64,000 bases of DNA from CAIYXB01 sp038146805 (GTDB lineage Bacteria; Cyanobacteriota; Vampirovibrionia; LMEP-6097): the NCBI GenBank assembly GCA_038146805.1, contig JAYQSH010000011.1, forward strand, positions 1-64,000. The letters are read 5' to 3'. Shown here in pieces: positions 9,364-18,066 of this stretch (the stretch's first letter is position 1; every line of letters starts with the position of its first letter). Made by a program: the position numbers and the translations under genes. Under the pieces are notes generated by a model. That model did no database searches. It was not told the origin of the DNA and was given only the letters and a program-made list of their open reading frames with translations.

Positions 9364-11556
9364 ATGCAAATCAATCAAGAATTTATAAAACAAAAGATGG
9401 GGCTAATTATTGCTAGCTTGATCGTAATTTTCTCATTGACTTTTTTTAGTCTGCCCATACTTAATAAATTATTGGGCGCAGATGATCTTTCTGTTTTTGA
9501 GAACTACCAACCAATAGGTAGCGTAGAAATTTATGATTACCAAGATAATTTTGTTGGTGTTTTACAAGGAGAAGAAGACCGACAAGTAGTAAAACTTGAT
9601 CAAATTTCTGATCATATGATTCAAGCTGTACTTGCAGCTGAAGATAGTAACTTTTTTAAGCATAGCGGCTTTAGTTTAAGTTCACTTTTTAGAGCATTTT
9701 TTGCCAATCTTCGAGCTGGTCGGGTAGTACAAGGTGGAAGCACTATTACACAACAAATGGTGAAAAACCTTTTTATCAAAGAAGATCAAAGATATAGAAG
9801 AACAATAAAAAGAAAAATCAAAGAACTTTTAATTGCACTTGAAGTAGAAAAAAGATACTCAAAAGAAAAAATCTTGGAGATCTATTTAAATCAGGTTTAC
9901 TTTGGCAAAATGTCTTATGGCGTCGAAAGAGCTGCGCAAAGATATTTTTCTAAGACAGCCAAAGAACTGACAATCAAAGAATCTTCTTACCTTGCATCTT
10001 TATTAACAGCACCAACTTATTTATCACAAAACTTTGAAAAAGCAAAAAATAGACAGAAATATGTACTTAATAAAATGCTTGAAAATGGTTTTATTTCTAA
10101 AAAAGAATACCAAGAAGCACTTGAAAAAGATGTTGAGTTTAATTATTCAAGTGGCAATTTAGCTTTATTTCCTTACTACTTTAGTTTTATTGAAAAGCAA
10201 TTAAAAAATAGATTTACTGACTCTGAAATCAATTCAATGGGTCTAAAAGTTTATACCGGTATAGATCCAGTTGCCCAAAGAATTGCAGAAAAAACTTTAA
10301 ATATAGGTGTTAAGAATGCAGCTTCAGGAATAGATCAAGGTGCAATTGTAACCATAGATGTAGCTAGCGCAGAAGTCAGAGCTCTAGTTGGTGGTGTTGG
10401 AAACTTTTTTGAAAATCAATTTGATAGAGCAAGTAACCCTCATACTTTAGGTAGTGCTTTTAAACCTTTTGTTTATCTGACAGCTTTTATGAGAGGGATT
10501 TTTGACCCAAGTAGTATTGTGCAAGATGAAGAACTTAAGATACCAGATATTTCTCTTGAAGACGGTTTTTGGATTCCTAAAAATTTCGATGATGAATATC
10601 ACGGACCAATAAGTGTTAAGGCGGCTTTAGTTTTTTCTAGAAATGTTCCAGCAATTAGAATCGCCAAAAAAACAGGTATTAAAAACATCATGCAAACTGC
10701 ACAAAAAGCAGGTATCAAGAGTGATATGAAAAGAGTTCTATCACTTGCTTTAGGTTCACACGCTTTTACACCTTTTGAAGTTGCAAGCGCTTATTCAACT
10801 TTAGCTAGAGGTGGTATTTATATAGAGCCTATTGTTATTAAAAAAATTGTTGACAACAAAGGCAATACTATTGAAATTAACACACCGCATCCTCAAAGAA
10901 CTTTACCTGAAATTCACGTATCTCAGCTAGTTGCAATTATGCAAGACGTTGTTAGCTACGGTACGGGCACTTTAGCGAAAATACCTGGAAGAACAATGGC
11001 TGGTAAAACCGGTACAGCTGATGGTAGCAAAGATATTTGGTTTGTAGGTTTCACCCCAGATTATGCTACAGCAGTATGGTGTGGTAATGATCAAAACAAA
11101 GAAGTTCTTTCGAGATATGCTACAGGTGGTAGTACTCCTGCATGGATTTGGAGAGAGTACATCACTGAATACTATAAACAAAAACCAAAAGCACCTTTGA
11201 ATTTTGCTTTTGATAATAATTACAAAATAGTCGCAATCGATCCGCTCACTGGTCTACTTGCTACCGATTACACTCCAAACCCGGTCTATAAAAGATTTAG
11301 ACAAGGTAGTGAACCTAAAAACTTTTCACCTATACCAGATGTAGAAAAAATCAAAGAAAGAAAAAGTAGAAAATTTTTCAAATACAAAAGAAGTCTTTCT
11401 CAAGAGGACAAAGACTTAAGATCAGCTGCAAAAAATGATGATGCAGAAGACGACAATGAAGACGATGATCAAGAAGATGATTTTGAAAAAGCCAAACCAA
11501 AACCTAAAAAATTTACAATCTCAACTGAACGCAAAGAAGAAGATGAAGAAGAATAA
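9364..11556 (+). CDS. mrcA: bifunctional penicillin-binding protein 1A
   Basis: Class A PBP that polymerises glycan strands and cross-links peptides of peptidoglycan. Order: membrane anchor at about 12-32; GT51 transglycosylase with the catalytic Glu93 in AAEDSNFF and GGSTITQQ at 124-131; transpeptidase with SxxK (Ser364-Lys367 in GSAFKP), SxN (Ser425-Asn427 in SRNVP) and KTG at 548-550. The last 60 residues are strikingly acidic and then lysine/proline-rich (DDAEDDNEDDDQEDDFE), a disordered tail of unknown use. All catalytic residues are present. Second in the compact operon after the pseudouridine synthase gene. Confidence 0.95.
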   Translation: MQINQEFIKQKMGLIIASLIVIFSLTFFSLPILNKLLGADDLSVFENYQPIGSVEIYDYQDNFVGVLQGEEDRQVVKLDQISDHMIQAVLAAEDSNFFKHSGFSLSSLFRAFFANLRAGRVVQGGSTITQQMVKNLFIKEDQRYRRTIKRKIKELLIALEVEKRYSKEKILEIYLNQVYFGKMSYGVERAAQRYFSKTAKELTIKESSYLASLLTAPTYLSQNFEKAKNRQKYVLNKMLENGFISKKEYQEALEKDVEFNYSSGNLALFPYYFSFIEKQLKNRFTDSEINSMGLKVYTGIDPVAQRIAEKTLNIGVKNAASGIDQGAIVTIDVASAEVRALVGGVGNFFENQFDRASNPHTLGSAFKPFVYLTAFMRGIFDPSSIVQDEELKIPDISLEDGFWIPKNFDDEYHGPISVKAALVFSRNVPAIRIAKKTGIKNIMQTAQKAGIKSDMKRVLSLALGSHAFTPFEVASAYSTLARGGIYIEPIVIKKIVDNKGNTIEINTPHPQRTLPEIHVSQLVAIMQDVVSYGTGTLAKIPGRTMAGKTGTADGSKDIWFVGFTPDYATAVWCGNDQNKEVLSRYATGGSTPAWIWREYITEYYKQKPKAPLNFAFDNNYKIVAIDPLTGLLATDYTPNPVYKRFRQGSEPKNFSPIPDVEKIKERKSRKFFKYKRSLSQEDKDLRSAAKNDDAEDDNEDDDQEDDFEKAKPKPKKFTISTERKEEDEEE

Positions 11557-11560
11557 TTAA

Positions 11561-12274
11561 ATGCAAGAAAAAAATATAATCTATGGTAGAAATTCAATTT
11601 TAGAAGCTTTGAATTCAGATACAAAAATCAATAAAATTTGGATTGATGCAAAATTAAATCCAAAAATAATTGAAATTTTAGAACTTGCTAAAAAGAAAAA
11701 AATACCTGTTTTAAAAGTAAACAAACAAAAACTTTACGAAATAACACAAACGCAAGACCATAGATCTATCGCGGCAGAATTAAGTCCAATAAAATTTATT
11801 GAAGAAAAAGATTTTTTTATTCATGATTTCAAAAAAATATTGATCGCTGTAAATGTTCAAGACCCGCACAATTTGGGTGCAATAATTCGCTCAGCTTATG
11901 CATTTGATATTGATGCAGTATGTTTCACCGCAAGAAAATCAGCTCAACTTAATAACACGGTGATCACCAGTAGTGCAGGTGCTGCACTAAAGACAAATCT
12001 AGTAAGAATCAACAATGTAACAGACTTTATCAAGAAGCTTAAAGATAATAGATTCTGGATTTATGCTTCAGTAGTAGACGCTCAAGATTCTAGCAGCTTA
12101 AACACTATCAAATTTGATGATAGGTCAGCTGTACTAGTTGGGAATGAAGGTAAAGGATTAAGTTCTAAAATCGTAAGTCACTGCGATTTTAAAGTTCATA
12201 TTCCTGTTAAATTTAATAGCTTAAATGTCTCAGTGGCATCAGCGATTATTTGCAACAAAATCTTCAATAGCTAG
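11561..12274 (+). CDS. rlmB: SpoU-family RNA 2'-O-methyltransferase (RlmB-like)
   Basis: Trefoil-knot (SPOUT) methyltransferase. N-terminal substrate-binding domain begins YGRNSILEAL; the catalytic domain shows motif 1 NVQDPHNLGAIIRSA (about 104-118), motif 2 VLVGNEGKGLSS (about 193-204) and motif 3 IPVKFNSLNVSVASAI (about 216-231). By family it probably makes the 2'-O-methylguanosine of 23S rRNA loop (Gm2251 in E. coli). The length of 237 aa is normal. It lies 4 bp after the PBP1A stop and 3 bp before the DnaJ-like gene. The TrmH-type paralogue at 44.8 kb is more distant, so the two should have different targets. Confidence 0.88.
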   Translation: MQEKNIIYGRNSILEALNSDTKINKIWIDAKLNPKIIEILELAKKKKIPVLKVNKQKLYEITQTQDHRSIAAELSPIKFIEEKDFFIHDFKKILIAVNVQDPHNLGAIIRSAYAFDIDAVCFTARKSAQLNNTVITSSAGAALKTNLVRINNVTDFIKKLKDNRFWIYASVVDAQDSSSLNTIKFDDRSAVLVGNEGKGLSSKIVSHCDFKVHIPVKFNSLNVSVASAIICNKIFNS

Positions 12275-12277
12275 AAA

Positions 12278-13273
12278 ATGGATTTTAAAGATTACTACAA
12301 AACTCTCGGACTAAACAAAACAGCCTCAGAAAAAGAGATAAAATCTGCCTTTAAAAAATTAGCTAAACAATATCACCCTGATACCCAAGGTGGGTCAGAA
12401 GAAAAATTCAAAGAAATCAATGAAGCCTACGAAGTACTCAAAGATCCCTCTAAGAAAGGGCGCTACGACTATTTGTATAGAAGTGCTCAAGAAGAAAAAG
12501 TCTCTTCAACTAATAATCAACATAGATACGGAAATAATTTTTCTAATTCAGAGACTTTTCAAGATTTATATAACCAAGCAAAAGAAAGACAAAAAAAAGA
12601 AGCTCCACAAGCTCGCGCAAGTAAAGTCAACGATAAAACAGATTCAAAAAACTTTAGTGACTTTTTTGAAATGTTTTTTGGTAAACATAAAGAAAGAAGT
12701 CAAAGTGAAGAAAAAGCTCAAAGTCAATCTACAACAAAGAAAAAAGGTGACAATTATGAAATGGAAATTGAACTTAGCCTTGAAGACACCTATCATGGCT
12801 GTGTAAGAAAAATTGAAATTTCTACAGCAAAAGAACAACTACGTAGACTTGAAGTTACAATTCCACCGGGTGTTAGAGCTGGGACTAAAATTAAAGTTAG
12901 TAACGAAGGCAAGCCCGGTACTAATGGTGCCGCAAATGGTGATTTGTTTTTAAGAGTTAAAATCAAAGAACATGATAAATTTTGGCTTGAAGATGACGAC
13001 ATACATTCCGAACTCAAGCTTGAGCCATTTGAAGCGGTCTTGGGTTGTGCTAAAAAAATACCTACTTTACACGAAATTGTCGAATTGATTATTCCACCAA
13101 ACACTTACAATGGCAGGATTTTACGCTTAAGATCAAAAGGCATGAAAAATTCAGCAGGAGTTGTCGTGGGTGATCATTACGTACATGTATTAATCGATAT
13201 ACCAAAAGAAATATCAAAAGAAGAAATTAAAACCTATCAATATTTACAAGAACTTGCAAATAAAAGATACTAA
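12278..13273 (+). CDS. DnaJ/CbpA-type co-chaperone without zinc finger
   Basis: J domain at residues 4-70 with the Hsp70-stimulating HPD at 33-35, then a polar, Ser/Lys/Gln-rich linker (about 75-155) and the two beta-sandwich C-terminal peptide-binding domains (from about 160; EIELSLEDTYHGCVRKIEIS, then VTIPPGVRAGTKIKVSNEG). The cysteine-rich zinc-finger repeats of true DnaJ are missing, so it is a type II (CbpA-like) J protein that would deliver clients to DnaK. 331 aa. It ends the rightward operon; its stop overlaps that of the convergent gene by 4 bp. Confidence 0.88.
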   Translation: MDFKDYYKTLGLNKTASEKEIKSAFKKLAKQYHPDTQGGSEEKFKEINEAYEVLKDPSKKGRYDYLYRSAQEEKVSSTNNQHRYGNNFSNSETFQDLYNQAKERQKKEAPQARASKVNDKTDSKNFSDFFEMFFGKHKERSQSEEKAQSQSTTKKKGDNYEMEIELSLEDTYHGCVRKIEISTAKEQLRRLEVTIPPGVRAGTKIKVSNEGKPGTNGAANGDLFLRVKIKEHDKFWLEDDDIHSELKLEPFEAVLGCAKKIPTLHEIVELIIPPNTYNGRILRLRSKGMKNSAGVVVGDHYVHVLIDIPKEISKEEIKTYQYLQELANKRY

Positions 13274-13674
13274 AAAGCATAATAATAGAATTTCATTTCA
13301 ATTTTTTTTTCATCATTTTTTTTTGTTAGAGGACCGAGCTCATATGACCTTAAAAAATCAATTACCCTTAAATTAAAAGCAATATTTTTCTTTTTATCTA
13401 AAACATCAATAGTATTTAAATCAATATTTTTAGTTTCAGGATCTAAGTCGATAGCAAAACGACAGAATTGATCTACTTTATAGACTTGTTTTTTTTCTTT
13501 GAGAATTTCAGGACTTTCATTGAGAAAATCAAGTAAAGCTTTACTGATAATTGCTTGTTGTGATCGCTTGATTTTTAGATTTTTAAAGCTAATACTGACA
13601 GATGGGTAGTATGCAAACAAAGATTGGCTTGTCATAATCACTAGAAAGAATAAAATATATATAATTCTGGGCAT
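13270..13674 (-). CDS. hypothetical exported protein (134 aa)
   Basis: Not recognised. I take ATG 13674 rather than the TTG seven codons upstream, because from there it begins with a clean signal peptide: MPRIIYILFFLVIMTSQSLFA, with likely cleavage after SLFA. The mature part (about 113 residues) has two short strand-like regions and no Cys pair or known catalytic motif (SVSISFKNLKIKRSQQAII, then the acidic DLDPETKNIDLNTIDVLD). Probably periplasmic or outer-surface. Divergent from the next gene with 23 bp between the start codons, so their promoters must overlap the coding ends. Confidence 0.65.
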   Translation of the reverse strand: MPRIIYILFFLVIMTSQSLFAYYPSVSISFKNLKIKRSQQAIISKALLDFLNESPEILKEKKQVYKVDQFCRFAIDLDPETKNIDLNTIDVLDKKKNIAFNLRVIDFLRSYELGPLTKKNDEKKIEMKFYYYAF

Positions 13675-13697
13675 TATGGAATTAGTATATAACAATA

Positions 13698-14549
13698 ATG
13701 AAAATCAAAGCTAGAAAATTAAATATTATTGATCTTATAAATAACAAAAAAGATATTCTTTGGGGCAAAGACTATTTTGGGCAATTTAAAAAAAACAAAC
13801 TCATTAATTATTTGATTTTTGGCAATCACCAAAACCTAATGGATATAAAAGAAATTTTTCGAACTGATACTTGTAGTAAAAATCTAATTAATGATTTTGT
13901 AAATTTGTATGCAAAAAAAACAAAATATTTTATAAGAGAACTTGATGAACTAAGAGATTTAAAAGAAATAGAAGTAATGCGAGAAAGTGGTTTTATGAGG
14001 TTCAATCGAAATTATTGTTTTGATTTTGATGCTCAACAATTTAATCAAAGCTCAGAGACACAAGTTCATGATGTTTATTGTCGTGAAATAACAAGAAAAG
14101 ATTTTGGCGAACTTGCAAATTTTGATAGAGATTGTCAAATTATGGAATACCGAGATGTTTTTTTTAGAAACAAAGTTTTTTTTGAAAATAATTTAAATAA
14201 GGTCTTTATTTTTTCTCATACCAATAATTTAAACAACATTGTTGCCTATGCACTAAAAAAAGAAATAAAAGACAAATCAGTTTTTGAAATTATAATGCAT
14301 CCTGCTTCTGCAAGCTTAATCCATGACTGTATTATAGCCTTTGCTGAGAAATATGTTTTTTTTGAAAAATTTGATGATAATTTCTTTTTTATAGTTAATG
14401 ATAATTTAAAAACAGAAATTGAAGCGCTAAGAAAACAATATGCTTTGTTATGGAGTAATCAGATTTTAATTAAAGAGGGCAATCCCAGAACAAAAATCAA
14501 ACTTAGTAAACAAATCTTTAATTTTAATTCAGTGACCAAAACAACTTAG
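13698..14549 (+). CDS. hypothetical protein, possibly GNAT-like (283 aa)
   Basis: Not recognised with certainty. No signal peptide or membrane segment; rich in Phe, Asn, Asp and Lys. The layout (N-terminal alpha/beta half, a central YCREITRKDFGELANFDRD segment, then strands with FIFSHTNNLNNIVAYALKKE and SVFEIIMHPASAS) resembles a GNAT acetyltransferase pair of beta strands around an acyl-CoA site, but the RxxGxG/A loop is not clear. No operon partner: the neighbour to the left is divergent, the one to the right convergent, and the 3' flank carries a dispersed 27 bp repeat. Function unknown. Confidence 0.6.
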   Translation: MKIKARKLNIIDLINNKKDILWGKDYFGQFKKNKLINYLIFGNHQNLMDIKEIFRTDTCSKNLINDFVNLYAKKTKYFIRELDELRDLKEIEVMRESGFMRFNRNYCFDFDAQQFNQSSETQVHDVYCREITRKDFGELANFDRDCQIMEYRDVFFRNKVFFENNLNKVFIFSHTNNLNNIVAYALKKEIKDKSVFEIIMHPASASLIHDCIIAFAEKYVFFEKFDDNFFFIVNDNLKTEIEALRKQYALLWSNQILIKEGNPRTKIKLSKQIFNFNSVTKTT

Positions 14550-14589
14550 GTGCTTTTAACAGTAGCTAAGTTAATTCAATGAATCATGA

Positions 14590-14616
14590 GACAAAATGAA
14601 CACGGTCCGAAGTGTC
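14590..14616 (+). repeat. 27 bp dispersed repeat, single copy
   Basis: Unit of the family that starts GACAAAAT and ends GTCCGAAGTGTC, containing the small inverted arms ACAC/GTGT around GGTCCGAA and the outer arms GACA/TGTC. Other copies are at 22196-22255 (two, inverted) and 28650-28750 (three). The flanks are also shared with the 28.6 kb locus: AATCATGA just before it and ATTTGTTAACAGTAGCTA after it. Confidence 0.85.
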
Positions 14617-14650
14617 TTACAGTTATCGAGATTTGTTAACAGTAGCTAGG

Positions 14651-15505
14651 TCACTCATAGTAAGCAAATATTGGTAAAGTAAATTTCTTTTTATGTCCAA
14701 AAGGCAAATCAAAAAAGACTTTAAACCCTTTGGATTGAGAAATTTCTAAAACTAAATCCTTATTAAAGTCAGCATTTAAACTCTCACCAAGCCACAGTTC
14801 ATCGATATCATCAAATACATGATTATTCAAAGCATTATAGAGCATTCTTTCAAGTCGATATGCTTCTTCGTTGCACTCTTCGATAAAAAGAATTTTTTTA
14901 TACCCTTTTTTGATTTCTAAATTAATAGGATAAGAAAGTAACAAAGTCAAATTGCCACCATAAATAAAAGCTGGTGACTCAATAAAACTCGATGCTTTAA
15001 GCTGTGTTTCTAAATCAGGAGTATATTTAAGCAAGAATTTTTTAAAATCTTCTGGCTTAGCATTTAAAAAACTAAAAAACGATTTTAACTCTTCATCAGA
15101 CAAAGAAGAAAGCTCACAAAGCATTGGCGAGTGAAACAAACTCGCATTTTGATGAATTTTTAGAAACAATGCCGTCAGATCGCTATAGCCAAAAACTCTT
15201 TTGTTATTAAAAAAATTACTATCAAGAGCTTGCAGACACTGTAATACTCCATAGCCGCCCTTAAGTGCAAGTAAATTTTCTTGGTCTTTCAATTCGTATA
15301 AAGCAGTTAGTCTAGATTGAAGATTTCCAACTGTAAAATATTGAGCACCAGCAAAAATTTCTTCTTTAGAATTTAAATTAGATGCTAATTGCAAGGAAAC
15401 AGAGTGTTCTTCTAATAGTTTAATAGACAGATCAAGCTTTTCTTGTTCTTCTTCTTTTAAAGCCGCTGATAAAGCAAATACACCTAACACAAATTCATTA
15501 TACAA
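14651..15505 (-). CDS. ldcA: S66 family LD-carboxypeptidase (LdcA/MccF-like)
   Basis: Serine peptidase of family S66, which trims the D-Ala from tetrapeptides in cytoplasmic peptidoglycan recycling, or clears peptide antibiotics in the MccF branch. Visible: GGYG at 83-86, the nucleophile elbow GYSDLTAL with Ser108, HSPML at 125-129, GGNLTLL at 183-189, the acidic FIEECNEEAYRLERML with Glu209/210, and His271 in FGHKKKF. These match the Ser-Glu-His triad of the family. 284 aa, slightly short. Leads into rluD, 4 bp downstream of that gene's stop on the same strand. Confidence 0.85.
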   Translation of the reverse strand: MYNEFVLGVFALSAALKEEEQEKLDLSIKLLEEHSVSLQLASNLNSKEEIFAGAQYFTVGNLQSRLTALYELKDQENLLALKGGYGVLQCLQALDSNFFNNKRVFGYSDLTALFLKIHQNASLFHSPMLCELSSLSDEELKSFFSFLNAKPEDFKKFLLKYTPDLETQLKASSFIESPAFIYGGNLTLLLSYPINLEIKKGYKKILFIEECNEEAYRLERMLYNALNNHVFDDIDELWLGESLNADFNKDLVLEISQSKGFKVFFDLPFGHKKKFTLPIFAYYE

Positions 15506-15509
15506 CCCT

Positions 15510-16469
15510 TTAGCCCGTAGATAAAAGCTTTAAATAGTTTTGAAAATCTTCTGGCAAATCAATTTCAAAAGACATTAGCTTTTGTGTTCTAGGGTGAGAA
15601 AAACTTATTTTTTTTGCATGTAATAATGGTCTAGCAATATTAAATCCATTTTTTTTACTTGCACCATAAAGCTCATCACCTAAAATTGGGTGTTTAATAA
15701 AACTTAAATGCACTCTAATTTGATGTGTTCTACCAGTTTTTAATTCACATTGCAGTAAAGAAAAATCTTTTTCTTTGAATCTGAAACTATCAAGCAAAGT
15801 TACATAAGTTAAAGCTGTTCTTGATTTTTTTGCAGAATCTACAATCACAGACATTTTATTACGTTTATTGGGGTCTCTACCAATAGCTTTATTAATTTCT
15901 GTGACTTTATTTATAGCTTTAAATTTACCTTGCACTAAACACTGATAAATTCTTTTACAAGTTTTATTTTGGATTTGCTCTGCTAAGCTTTCATGAGCTA
16001 AATTGTTTTTTGCCACCAAAATAAGCCCGCTGGTATCTTTATCTAATCTATGCACAATACCTGGTCTTAAAACACCATTAATTTCTGAAAGCTTTCCTTG
16101 GAAATGAAATAATAAAGCATTCACCAGAGTGTCTTTGTAGACACCAGGTGCTGGGTGAGTAATCATACCAACAGCTTTATTTAGCACTAATAAATCATCA
16201 TCTTCATAAACTATATCTAGAGGCAGATTTTGTGCTTCTAAATCTAAAGTCTCGGGCTCAGGAATACTTAAAGTTACAGACTGGTTTTCTTTTAATTTAA
16301 AACTTGCTTTAACAACTTTTTCATCAACTAAAACCAATTTTTGTTCAATCAAATCCTTTATAAAAGCACGAGATAAACCGTGAAGCTCATGAATAAACTT
16401 ATCAATGCGAGTCCCAGAGTACTCTTGACTAACTCTTAGCTCGTGATTTTCTTGCAAATAAAACCTCAA
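15510..16469 (-). CDS. rluD: RluD-family 23S rRNA pseudouridine synthase
   Basis: S4 domain at about residues 18-80 (SGTRIDKFIHELHGLSRAFI) followed by the RluA-type catalytic domain with the signature HRLDKDTSGLILVAKN (about 140-155, catalytic Asp in HRLD) and TGRTHQIRVHL near 248. Family members modify helix 69 of 23S rRNA. 319 aa, normal. The start codon lies 41 bp inside the end of lspA, so the two are translationally coupled; no later good start exists before the S4 domain. Same-strand order lspA, rluD, ldcA. Confidence 0.92.
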   Translation of the reverse strand: MRFYLQENHELRVSQEYSGTRIDKFIHELHGLSRAFIKDLIEQKLVLVDEKVVKASFKLKENQSVTLSIPEPETLDLEAQNLPLDIVYEDDDLLVLNKAVGMITHPAPGVYKDTLVNALLFHFQGKLSEINGVLRPGIVHRLDKDTSGLILVAKNNLAHESLAEQIQNKTCKRIYQCLVQGKFKAINKVTEINKAIGRDPNKRNKMSVIVDSAKKSRTALTYVTLLDSFRFKEKDFSLLQCELKTGRTHQIRVHLSFIKHPILGDELYGASKKNGFNIARPLLHAKKISFSHPRTQKLMSFEIDLPEDFQNYLKLLSTG

Positions 16470-16881
16470 TTATCATCAAAAACACACCAATATTTAAAAA
16501 GATATCAGCCAAGTTAAAAATAGCAAAATCAATAAATAGTGGGTTTATAAAATCCACAACATAGCCTTTTAAATATCTATCTAACAAGTTGCCAAAGCCA
16601 CCAGCAATAATAAATACAAAAGCGATTTTTTCAAGTTTCATATTGTCAAACTTTTTAAAAAAATAAAAAAGCAAAAAACACATAACAATTGAATTGACAA
16701 CTGTTAACGCTATAGGGTTTTGTGCTAATAAACTAAAAGATATTCCTGTATTTTGTGAATAATGAATTTCAAAAAGACCATTTAAGCAAGTAAAAGACTC
16801 TGTTAGATTGTTTTCAATCAATTGCTTTGTTACTTGATCAATTACAATAAGTATAAAAATTAGGCTTATATAAACAAACAC
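16429..16881 (-). CDS. lspA: lipoprotein signal peptidase II
   Basis: Inner-membrane aspartic peptidase that removes signal peptides from diacylglyceryl-modified prolipoproteins. Four hydrophobic segments; the conserved motifs are NTGISFSLL (about 50-58), GGFGNLLDR with the first catalytic Asp, and FNLADIFLNIGV with the second. 150 aa, slightly shorter than E. coli LspA. The 3' end overlaps rluD; the upstream gene on the same strand ends 4 bp before the start. Confidence 0.93.
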   Translation of the reverse strand: MFVYISLIFILIVIDQVTKQLIENNLTESFTCLNGLFEIHYSQNTGISFSLLAQNPIALTVVNSIVMCFLLFYFFKKFDNMKLEKIAFVFIIAGGFGNLLDRYLKGYVVDFINPLFIDFAIFNLADIFLNIGVFLMIIEVLFARKSRAKS

Positions 16882-16885
16882 TTAA

Positions 16886-17542
16886 TTACTTTTTGGCTTT
16901 CTTTTGTTTTTCTTTTTCTTCAAGTTTTTTTGATCTTACTCTCATTTCAGAAAGATTTTGCATGGCAGCAACGGCACCTTTTCCTTGCATTTTAGCTGAA
17001 GCAAAAGCAGAAGAAGCCTGCATTAAAATATTGATAGTAAGCATATCTAATTTGGCATCTTTTCTTACTTTAGTAGCCCAAAAATAAAATGGAATCAAAA
17101 CCAATAGAGGTGCGGCAAAAGGGATTAAGTCAGGGTTTGCTAAGTTTAAAGGCTTTACACCAGCTCCTAAAGAAACACAAATGATAATTCCTAATACAGA
17201 AACTAAAAATGGAATCATTTTGATTAAAGATGTTTTTTGGATATTTTGCGATTGATCTTGTGCTTTTTGGGCAATGTGCATAGAAATATTTGCTTGTAAT
17301 TTATCTTTTTCCATACGCTTAATAATTTCTAGAATCAACTCATTAGTAGGGTCTTCTTTTTTTCTTAGAATTAAATTTTTAATCATATTGAAGCTTGAAA
17401 ACTTTCCTAAATCTTGTTTAACTTGACGTTTCGCACCTTCAAAAAAATTCGAATAAGCTTTTTCTTTTCTTTCAACATCATTCTTTGAAAGTTCAAAACT
17501 TGGTTGCTTAAATACAGTTTTATTTTTTTTCATAGTTTTCAT
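16886..17542 (-). CDS. hypothetical membrane protein with charged ends (218 aa)
   Basis: Not recognised. Residues 1-105 are highly charged and helical (many Lys/Glu pairs, likely coiled coil around 70-105); two hydrophobic segments follow (about 107-127 IPFLVSVLGIIICVSLGAGV and 138-156 LIPFAAPLLVLIPFYFWAT), and the tail ends in a very basic Lys-rich stretch. Both long ends are probably cytoplasmic. It precedes lspA by 4 bp and is likely transcribed with it. A role at the envelope is only an inference. Confidence 0.65.
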   Translation of the reverse strand: MKTMKKNKTVFKQPSFELSKNDVERKEKAYSNFFEGAKRQVKQDLGKFSSFNMIKNLILRKKEDPTNELILEIIKRMEKDKLQANISMHIAQKAQDQSQNIQKTSLIKMIPFLVSVLGIIICVSLGAGVKPLNLANPDLIPFAAPLLVLIPFYFWATKVRKDAKLDMLTINILMQASSAFASAKMQGKGAVAAMQNLSEMRVRSKKLEEKEKQKKAKK

Positions 17543-17649
17543 TTAGATAATAATTTTAACACGATAACTTCTTAAAAAAGGAAAGCTTATACGAGGCCAA
17601 AAAAAGCGCAAGTACTGAGTATAAAAAAACATGTGATAATAATTTATAT

Positions 17650-18066
17650 ATGAGCATAGAACCAGCACAAATAACCAAAGAAAGGTACAGTAAGTCATTT
17701 GAAAAGTATTTAGGAGTAGATTTTTTGAAATATGCTGATGGTCAATGTGAAATCAGTCTTAAAGTTGAAGATCATCACTTAAATATTGGTGGTTCTGTAC
17801 ATGGTGGCATTATAAATGCACTTTGCGATATCGCTTTATCTGGTGCTGTAACTTGTAATTTTATCAATAAAGCCGAAACTGTCGTCACCATGCAAATGAA
17901 TGTCAATTTTTTAAGGCCCGGTTTTTCTGGAGAAACTATTTTTGCTTTTGCTGAAGTTATAAAAAAAGGTAGAACTATTTATTACGTAGAGGGTGGTATT
18001 CGCAATGAAAAAAACGAACTACTCGCAAGAGCAAGCGGCGACTGGTTTGTTAAAAGCCCCAAATGA
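17650..18066 (+). CDS. PaaI-family hotdog thioesterase
   Basis: Single hotdog domain of 138 aa. The signature GGSVHGGIINALCDIALSGAV (about 48-68) contains the HGG and the helix-borne acidic residue used for thioester hydrolysis in the PaaI group; NVNFLRPG at about 92-99 is the second conserved strand. Predicted to hydrolyse acyl- or aryl-CoA in the cytoplasm; the substrate is unknown. Its stop overlaps the start of the ABC permease gene by 4 bp, an unexpected partner. Confidence 0.88.
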   Translation: MSIEPAQITKERYSKSFEKYLGVDFLKYADGQCEISLKVEDHHLNIGGSVHGGIINALCDIALSGAVTCNFINKAETVVTMQMNVNFLRPGFSGETIFAFAEVIKKGRTIYYVEGGIRNEKNELLARASGDWFVKSPK

